DNA of 64,000 nucleotides, from positions 5,263,501-5,327,500 of the forward strand of contig NZ_CP047146.1 in assembly GCF_009834125.1 (NCBI RefSeq). The letters are read 5' to 3'. Under the pieces are notes generated by a model. That model ran no database searches, was not told the DNA's origin, and worked only from the letters and a program-made list of their open reading frames with translations. The position numbers and the translations under genes were made by a program. Source of the stretch: Streptomyces sp. GS7. GTDB lineage: Bacteria; Actinomycetota; Actinomycetes; Streptomycetales; Streptomycetaceae. Below, one piece after another: positions 59,401-64,000 of this stretch; within the stretch, counting starts at the first letter, position 1; the number at the start of each line of letters is the position of its first letter.

Positions 59401-62400
59401 GGGCTCGGCCATCAGGCGGCCGGCGCGGGCCTGCACGGCGGGGTCCTGGCGGCGGTGCCCGTCGGGCGCCTCGCCGGTGACGACGTCCTCGGCCCGGCCG
59501 TCGCGCAGCCAGGTCCGCAGGGCGGCGACGAGTTGCTCGCGGTCGGTGGCCACGCACGCCCAGCGGTGGCTGCAGTGGCGGCGGCCGGTGGCCAGCGTGT
59601 AGGCCACCTCGCCCAGGTCCAGGTCCTCGTGGGCGAGGAAGTGGGCCAGCAGCCGCTCGGCCTGGGCGCGGCGGCCGGCGGCGTCCTGTGCCGACAGGAC
59701 GATCAGCCAGCCCTGCCGCGGCCGGTGCCCGGCGGTCCGCACGGCGGGGGCCTGTTCGATCAGTGCGTGCGCGTTGGTGCCCGCGGCGCCGAACGAGCTG
59801 ACGCCGGCGCGGCGCGGACCGTCGGCGGGGGCGGGCCACGGGCGCAGTGCGGTGTTGACGTAGAAGGGGCTGCCCTCCAGCGTGATCGCCGGGTTGACCC
59901 GCTGGAAGTGCAGCGACGGGGGCAGTTGCTCGTTCCTGAGCGCCAGCAGCACCTTGATGACGCCGGCCACGCCGGCGGCGAACTGGGTGTGCCCCAGGTT
60001 GGTCTTGACGGACCCCAGGGCGCAGCCGCCCTCGGGCGCGTCTGCGAACGCGGCGCGCAGGGCCGCGAATTCGATGGGGTCGCCCAGCGGCGTGCCGGTC
60101 CCGTGCGCCTCGATCAGCTGGATTCCGGCGGGGTCGACGCCGGCACGCTCGTGGACGCCGCGCAGGAGGCGTTCCTGCGATCCGGCGCTGGGTGCGGTGA
60201 GCCCGTTGGTGGTGCCGTCCTGGTTCATGCCGGAGCCGCGGATCACGCCGTAGACCTGGTCGCCGTCGCGCAGCGCGTCGGCGAGCCTCTTGAGCACGAC
60301 CACGCCGGCGCCCTCCCCCGGCACGAAGCCGTCGGCGCGCTCGTCGAAGGTGTGGCAACGCCCGTGGGCGGACAGCATGTTGGCCCGTACGGCGGACCGG
60401 TAGAAGATCGGCGTGGACTGGACGAAGACTCCGCCCGCCAGCGCCATGGACGTGTTGCCCAGGCGGAGGTCCTGGCATGCCTGGTGAACGGCCACCAGCG
60501 AACTGGAGCAGGCCGTGTCGACCGACAGCGCGGCCCCCTGCAGGTCGAGGAAGTAGGAGATCCGCGAGGCGATGACCGAGGAGATGTTGCCCCACAGTGT
60601 CTGCGGTGGCGCGTCGTCGCCGATCAGCTGCTGGTAGTCGCTGGGCGAGCCGCCGACGTAGACGCCGCAGCCGCGGCCGTCGAGCCGTTCACCGGCGTAT
60701 CCCGCATCCTCCAGGGCGTGCCAGCACTCCTCCAGGAAGATCCGCTGCTGCGGGTCGGTGTAGGTGGCCTCCTTGCCGGACATGCGGAAGAACCAGGCGT
60801 CGAAGCGCTCGATGTCGTCGACGAAGCTGCCGAACTGGCGCGGGGCGTCCGCGCCCAGCTCCTTTTCCATGTCCCAGCGGGTGACCTCGCCCACCAGGTC
60901 GTCGCCCGCGGCGAGGTGCGCCCACAGGGCGGCGGCATCGGGCGACTGCGCGAAGCGGGCGGCGATGCCCACCACGGCGATGCCGTCGTCGGCCGGGCCG
61001 TCCGCAGGGGCCGCAGGGGCATCGGGGGCCTCGACGGGGACGGCAGGAACAGCTGGGGCAGCAACGGGAGTTCCGGCGGAGGCGACAGGGGCGGCGGGCT
61101 GAGCCTCGGCGGCGGCGTGCCCGTGGTCATCCCGCGCCGGGGCCGCTCCGGCCTCGGCCTGCGGGGCGCGCAGCGCACCGCAGGACCGCACCTGTGCCCC
61201 GTACCGGGTGACCAGGTGGTCCGTCAGCCGGTCGAGCGAGCTGTGCTCGAACAGTGCGGTGCTCGGCAGGTCGACGTCGAGGGCGTTGTTCACCGCCGCG
61301 ACGAGCTTGACGCTGAGGATCGAGTCCACGCCGTAGTCGGAGAAGGACGCCTGCGGGTCGATCTCGTCGGGCTCCATCATGAGCACACGGGAGAGTTCGG
61401 CCAGCAGGAGGTCGCCGGCCAGGTACCGCACGGTCGCCTCGTCGCTGTCCGGCGCCGGAGGCGCGGGGGCCGGCCGGGCCGGCTCGGGTGACGGGGCGGC
61501 GGCAGGGCCGTTCGCGGCCTCCGGAGACCGGTGGCGCCGGCTCGGGGCGGCGGCCGTCGGCCAGTAGCTCTTGCGCTGGAACGGGTAGCTGGGCAGCGGC
61601 GTGCGGCGCACGTCGAGACCGGCGAACAGCGGCGCGAAGTCGACCTGTTCGCCGTTGAGGTACCGGGCCCGGGCGCGCTCCGGTGCGGTGTCGCCGCGCC
61701 CACCCGCGGTCTCGCTCCGCCCGTCGGCCAGCCATCCCTCCAGCCGGAATGCGAGCGTGTCGCGGTCGGCGGCGACGAATGCCGCGCGGTGGGTGAAGTG
61801 GTCGCGGCCGGCCGCCAGGGTGTAGCTGACGTCGGTCAGCGCGGCGTCGGGTGCGCGGCGCAGGTACGCGAGCAGGTCCTCGGCGCGGCGGCGCAGCGCC
61901 TCGGGCTGCTGGGCGGACAGGACGAACAGCAGCTCGCCCTCCGCCGCCCGGCGCCCGTCACGGTCCGGAGCGTTCTCCACGACCATATGGCCGTTGGTGC
62001 CGCTGAAGCCGAACGCGCTCAGGGCCGCGACGCGCCTGCCCTGGCCGTTGGGCTGCCACGGCCGCAGCGTGGTGTTCACGTGGAAGGGACTTTCGGTGAG
62101 TCGGATCGCGGGGTTGGTCTCGTAGTGGTGGAGGGACGGCGGGATCTGGCCGTGGCGCAGGGAGAGCACGACCTTGAGCAGGCTCGCGACGCCCGCGGCG
62201 GAGGTGGTGTGGCCGAGGTTCGTCTTGATCGAGCCGAGTGCGCAGGTGTCGCTGCCGCCGGCCGTGCCGAACGCGGCGACCAGCGCCCGGCATTCGATGG
62301 GGTCGCCGAGCTGGGTGCCGGTGCCGTGCGCCTCGACCATGCCGATCTCCGCCGGGTCGATGCCGAATTCGGTGTGCACCTGGCGGATCAGGCGCTCCTG

Positions 62401-64000
62401 CGACACGGCGCTGGGTGCGGTGATGCCGTTGGTCGCCCCGTCCTGGTTGACGGCGGAGCCGCGGATCACGGCGTGGATGTGGTCGCCGTCGGCCAGTGCG
62501 TCCGACAGGCGGCGGAGCACCACGACACCCACGCCCTCGCCGGGGACGAATCCGTCGGCGGCGGCGTCGAAGGTGTGGCACTTGCCGGTGGGCGAGAGCA
62601 TCCCGCCGCGGCCGGCCGCCAGGTAGGTGTCGGGGGTGGTCTGGACGCTGACGCCTCCGGCGAGGGCCATGTCGGTTTCGCCGCTCCACAGGCCCTGGCA
62701 GGCGAGGTGGAGGGCGACCAGTGAGCTGGAGCAGGCCGTGTCGACCGCGATGGCGGGGCCCTGGAGGTTCAGGTGGTAGGCGATGCGCGCCGGTACGACC
62801 GAGGGCGCGGTGCCCCATGCCGCCTGTGCGGGCGGCGCGTCCTCGAACCACTGGGGGTAGTCGCCACCGGTGCAGCCGACGTAGACGCCGCACCGGCGGC
62901 CGTCCAGGGAGGAGCCCGCGTAGCCGGCGTTCTCGATGGCCGTCCACGCCTGTTCGAGGAACAGCCGCTGCTGGGGGTCGGTGTAGGTGGCTTCGAGGCC
63001 GGTCAGGTTGAAGAAGCGGGCGTCGAACCGGTCGATGTCGTCGAGGAAGCTGCCCGCCCGGCAGGAGAGTTCGTCCTGGCTGTAGCCGGAGAGATCCCAC
63101 CGTTCGACCGGGCCGACGAGGTCGCGGCCGGCGGCGAGGTGCTGCCAGAGGGCGTCGGTGTCGTCCGACTGCGCGAAGCGGCCGCTGATCCCGACGATGG
63201 CGATGGGTTCGCGGCCTTCGGGGCGCGGCGGTGCTCCGGCGACATCCGGTGCGGGCACCGGTGCCGCTGCGGCGGGTGCCGGTGCCGCCGGGGCGACCAG
63301 TTGCGGCCGGTGGCTCTCGACGATGTGGGCGGCGAGCTGCGTCACGCTGCGGTGGTCGAAGATGACGGTGGTCGGCAGGTCGGTCCCGAGCTGCTGGTTC
63401 AGGCGCTGGACGAACCGGACGCCGACGATGGAGTCGAGGCCGTAGTCGGCGAACGCCCGGTCCGGGCCGATCCGTTCGGCGGGCATGCGCAGCGCGTCGG
63501 CGAGTTCGGCGAGGACCACGTCCAGGACGGTCCGGGCCGCAGCGGACGCGGGGGCCGCAGCCGCCGCCGTCGACGGCTGAGCCGGCCGGGCCGGCGGGCT
63601 GCTCACCTCGGCCGTTCCGGAGGGCAGGCGCGGGCTGCGGGCGAGACCGTCGCTGTGAGCCACGACGACCTGCTGTCCGAGCGCCAGGGCGTCTCGCGCG
63701 GGGTGGCGGATGCCGGTGAAGCCCTCCTGCTCCAGTACGAGTTGCCAGGCCGCCGGCGACAGTGCGGGACTGCCGGGCACCCGCAGTTCGGCGTCGTCGT
63801 GGAGCCACCAGCCGTCGAGCAGGCCGAAGGTGAGGTGGTTGACGAGGTAGAAACTGCTGATCTCGTTGAGGGCCAGCATTCCGTTGCCGCGCAGCAGCGC
63901 CTTGGCGTGCCGCACGGCAGGGCGGATGTTGTCGGTGGCGTGCAGCACGTTGGCGGCGATGACGACGTCGAAGGCGCCGGTGTCGAGCCCCTGGTCGTGC
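53446..64000 (-). CDS. Trans-AT PKS, partial: (cMT)-ACP-KS-ACP-KS-DH-KR-ACP*-ACP-KS-DH
   Basis: The open frame runs off the window edge; over 3500 residues are visible. Numbering from the first in-window ATG (63948): end of a C-methyltransferase domain (1-90), ACP Ser173, KS1 249-660 (Cys406), ACP Ser876, KS2 988-1400 (Cys1147, His1282, His1320), DH 1585-1855 (His1611, Asp1776), KR 1880-2290 (GGAGGLG, Tyr2193, VRD motif), an ACP-like domain with Pro2343 where serine is needed, a normal ACP Ser2453, KS3 2533-2970 (Cys2703, His2838, His2884), DH 3145-3450 (His3179, Asp3369) and a helical docking tail. No AT domains, hence trans-AT. The protein ends after DH, so the module continues on the next polypeptide. 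Confidence 0.95.
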   Translation of the reverse strand, partial: HDQGLDTGAFDVVIAANVLHATDNIRPAVRHAKALLRGNGMLALNEISSFYLVNHLTFGLLDGWWLHDDAELRVPGSPALSPAAWQLVLEQEGFTGIRHPARDALALGQQVVVAHSDGLARSPRLPSGTAEVSSPPARPAQPSTAAAAAPASAAARTVLDVVLAELADALRMPAERIGPDRAFADYGLDSIVGVRFVQRLNQQLGTDLPTTVIFDHRSVTQLAAHIVESHRPQLVAPAAPAPAAAAPVPAPDVAGAPPRPEGREPIAIVGISGRFAQSDDTDALWQHLAAGRDLVGPVERWDLSGYSQDELSCRAGSFLDDIDRFDARFFNLTGLEATYTDPQQRLFLEQAWTAIENAGYAGSSLDGRRCGVYVGCTGGDYPQWFEDAPPAQAAWGTAPSVVPARIAYHLNLQGPAIAVDTACSSSLVALHLACQGLWSGETDMALAGGVSVQTTPDTYLAAGRGGMLSPTGKCHTFDAAADGFVPGEGVGVVVLRRLSDALADGDHIHAVIRGSAVNQDGATNGITAPSAVSQERLIRQVHTEFGIDPAEIGMVEAHGTGTQLGDPIECRALVAAFGTAGGSDTCALGSIKTNLGHTTSAAGVASLLKVVLSLRHGQIPPSLHHYETNPAIRLTESPFHVNTTLRPWQPNGQGRRVAALSAFGFSGTNGHMVVENAPDRDGRRAAEGELLFVLSAQQPEALRRRAEDLLAYLRRAPDAALTDVSYTLAAGRDHFTHRAAFVAADRDTLAFRLEGWLADGRSETAGGRGDTAPERARARYLNGEQVDFAPLFAGLDVRRTPLPSYPFQRKSYWPTAAAPSRRHRSPEAANGPAAAPSPEPARPAPAPPAPDSDEATVRYLAGDLLLAELSRVLMMEPDEIDPQASFSDYGVDSILSVKLVAAVNNALDVDLPSTALFEHSSLDRLTDHLVTRYGAQVRSCGALRAPQAEAGAAPARDDHGHAAAEAQPAAPVASAGTPVAAPAVPAVPVEAPDAPAAPADGPADDGIAVVGIAARFAQSPDAAALWAHLAAGDDLVGEVTRWDMEKELGADAPRQFGSFVDDIERFDAWFFRMSGKEATYTDPQQRIFLEECWHALEDAGYAGERLDGRGCGVYVGGSPSDYQQLIGDDAPPQTLWGNISSVIASRISYFLDLQGAALSVDTACSSSLVAVHQACQDLRLGNTSMALAGGVFVQSTPIFYRSAVRANMLSAHGRCHTFDERADGFVPGEGAGVVVLKRLADALRDGDQVYGVIRGSGMNQDGTTNGLTAPSAGSQERLLRGVHERAGVDPAGIQLIEAHGTGTPLGDPIEFAALRAAFADAPEGGCALGSVKTNLGHTQFAAGVAGVIKVLLALRNEQLPPSLHFQRVNPAITLEGSPFYVNTALRPWPAPADGPRRAGVSSFGAAGTNAHALIEQAPAVRTAGHRPRQGWLIVLSAQDAAGRRAQAERLLAHFLAHEDLDLGEVAYTLATGRRHCSHRWACVATDREQLVAALRTWLRDGRAEDVVTGEAPDGHRRQDPAVQARAGRLMAEPDGHDGLTELAGLFARGQDLRFAALFDDGGFRIVSLPAYPFAGERYWIGSRPAAPAATPAPVAAPSPLKGRRLTGDPGSPSFAVELTGREFFLDDHRVRNTPVLPGVAYLELAYAAARAEGVDPANARLRNVVWSRPARITEPTPVEIALRPCGDGAFTYEITTASDGEPPVVHGQGRIERCAAPAPARLDIAALRTRCDLRTVEHEDCYRLFDRMGIGYGPAMRGVRRIHVGTGLAVARLSLPQAARDGADWDLHPSMLDAAVQATLGLSLAEDTDSVAAALPFVLEEVQLLAPGPDHGWAVVRPAAGDHGGAVRRIDIELCGDDGEVCVRLRGFTARILSTGDDPAGRENTGDATLTLMRAGWRPAEPTRTSPPPVRHEVLLGGLAGTDPAAVRDGLGVPCTALPAEGDLARRFTRQAETVLARLRQLVPATRDGRVLLQVVVPADGENRVLAGLGGLLRTARMEHPGLLAQLVEVETPVDTAALCERLRQDAASADDVAVRYSGGRREVPQWTAVDDAPPARPWKAGGVYLLTGGAGGLGALFAREIARQAPGATLVLCGRSPEGPAQRELLGELRGLGASATYRVLDVARRDAVTACVRTVVAEHGRLDGVVHTAGVVRDGYLARKTAEELREVLAAKVAGFVHLDEATAALDLDCFIGFSSLSAYGNQGQGDYAAANAFMDAYAGLRHERVAGGERHGRTLVVGWPLWADGGMTVDAATERRLHDSVGMVPMRAPHGVEALVRAYGTGDPHVLAVFGDRARIDATLLAAPEPTGTAPAVTAPDRADLHAKVLGRAIGHASAVLRVPAAEFDGAVELSEYGFDPVSLTAFAARLTTEFGLPPEPKPFPEHLTLGEVVDHLLDNHPDRFGTVPPAPAPERAAGPESGAAPVAAADREQRHRALLKKLIARVSTLLDVPAERITGTAEMTRYGFDSLSFIGFANELNAEFGLSLAPTLFFENPTLDGVVDHLLDHHADRVAATAGRPNAPRAAVPAALEPAAAVTANSRTGAPGNEPIAVIGISGRFPMADDLDAFWENLSEGRDCTREVPADRWDWRAHYGDPLKEPNTSHVTSGGFMDGVGDFDPLFFDISPKEAELMDPQQRLLMLYVWKALEDAGYAAGALAGSNTALIAGTTSTGYSTLVTRYSPVIEGYDITGAAPSMGPNRMSYFLDLHGPSEPVDTACSSALVALHRAVQAIRDGQSDMAIAGGVNTMVSVDGHISISKAGMLSPEGRCKTFSEGADGYARGEGVGMLVLKSLSAAERDGDHIYGLIRSTAENHGGRGSSLTAPNPKAQAALLREAYGKAGIDPRTVGYIEAHGTGTKLGDPVEINGLKAAFRELYEEQGAVVEEAHCGVGSVKTNIGHLELAAGVAGVIKVLLQMRHRTLVKSLHCETVNPYIDLGGSPFHLVRERQPWPALHDAEGRELPRRAGVSSFGFGGVNAHVVLEEYVPHTAPEPDRAPAAPVPVVLSANHPDVLCELAARWVDVLRRGDYDDTDMVAIAHTTQTGRTPMTERLACLVRTTDELREALESWLRGEPAADVFRGTVPRGVDLPDAPAGFGPRDDHATAGRQDWARLLQAWVNGAPFDWDRLHKGRRPRRIALPTYPFRLRRYWVDTTRPANGTQPAALHPLVHTNTSDLNEHRYTSHFTGREFFLTDHRVRTRVRETVAGWRPGLRPTASDSAADAVPVLPAVAYLEMARAAAVQAAGGDERAWSLKLASWLRPLTVEKATDVHTALTTRADGGLNYEVYTVDEDGERVAFGRGQLRRATEAPAERLDLAALRAQCDGPVLDAASCYARFTGIGMAYGPALRGIERLHAGSRQSVVRLKLPAAASRDDGCVLNPGMLDAALQATVGLFLDDPGTPRTALPFALGELEVLRAVPRTGWGVVRFAEDDHGGAVRRLDLDLCDDDGEVCVRVRGFSVRTLGGSEPTGDGEPTPLAAPAPEPSSGADDAHLLDLIEAIGRRELSADEFKRSLA
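55035..55713. repeat. KS3 copy of a 679-bp near-identical KS repeat
   Basis: The partner of 51562-52240. It covers the C-terminal part of KS3 from GMLSPEGRCKTF to the conserved NAHVVLEEYV end, with the catalytic histidines inside but the active cysteine outside. Recent duplication or gene conversion between modules explains the pattern. Confidence 0.9.

Noticed and set aside
57982..61491. 1169-codon plus-strand frame opposite the PKS
   Set aside because: Shadow of catalytically recognisable KS, DH and KR domains on the minus strand.

Overview
The window is very GC-rich. Its coding regions favour G or C at third codon positions, many genes overlap by 1 to 14 nt, GTG starts are common, and several proteins are F420-type, secreted or twin-arginine. 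Together this points to a Streptomyces (or close streptomycete) chromosome in an accessory, secondary-metabolism-rich region. No rRNA, tRNA or CRISPR array was recognised.

Layout. (1) 0.1-2.5 kb: an F420-type flavin monooxygenase faces the remains of a broken TetR regulator across a perfect 33-bp palindrome, followed by a lipase-like alpha/beta hydrolase. (2) 2.5-9.75 kb: a tightly overlapping seven-gene minus-strand operon reading P-loop kinase, GH3-type acyl-amide synthetase, PPM1-type methyltransferase, FAD monooxygenase, two proteins I cannot assign, and a LysR ligand-binding domain without its HTH. It looks like a compact, possibly undescribed biosynthetic operon. (3) 9.75-13.8 kb: a long gene-poor stretch with a small membrane protein, a degenerate transposase fragment and an orphan P450. 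(4) 13.8-19.1 kb: a secreted lipase, then a MarR regulator divergent from an MFS exporter (with an unusual C-terminal tail) and an ene-reductase. (5) 19.1-22.9 kb: a urease-gamma-like remnant and two tandem ammonium transporters. (6) 23.1-32.6 kb: a minus-strand surface-polymer locus with a dual-sensor membrane protein, PgsB/CapB, PgsC/CapC, a NlpC/P60 peptidase, a GT39 transferase, a tiny secreted peptide and a secreted glycosidase. This is poly-gamma-glutamate-type machinery without a recognisable PgsA. (7) 33.1-41.5 kb: mostly cell-envelope and secreted proteins (PAF-acetylhydrolase-like hydrolase, small secreted protein, channel-like membrane protein, L,D-transpeptidase, trypsin-like lipoprotein) plus an aldo/keto reductase divergent from an ArsR-type regulator.

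(8) 41.75-64.0 kb: one end of a trans-AT polyketide synthase cluster, all on the minus strand. Gene order in transcription is a giant PKS (enters at the window edge inside a C-methyltransferase domain), a second PKS ending in a thioesterase, a stand-alone AT-ER didomain, an MDR oxidoreductase, a methyltransferase and a P450. No KS module contains an AT, so malonyl units are inferred to come from the trans AT. The readable assembly line is cMT-ACP / KS-ACP / KS-DH-KR-ACP(degenerate)-ACP / KS-DH // ACP / KS-DH-KR-ACP-TE. One module is split between the two polypeptides after DH. A 679-bp segment of the last two KS domains is almost identical, and one DH carries an insertion in its catalytic loop. 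The AT-ER supplies extender units and enoyl reduction, the TE releases the chain, and the methyltransferase and P450 are the likely tailoring enzymes. I could not name the product.
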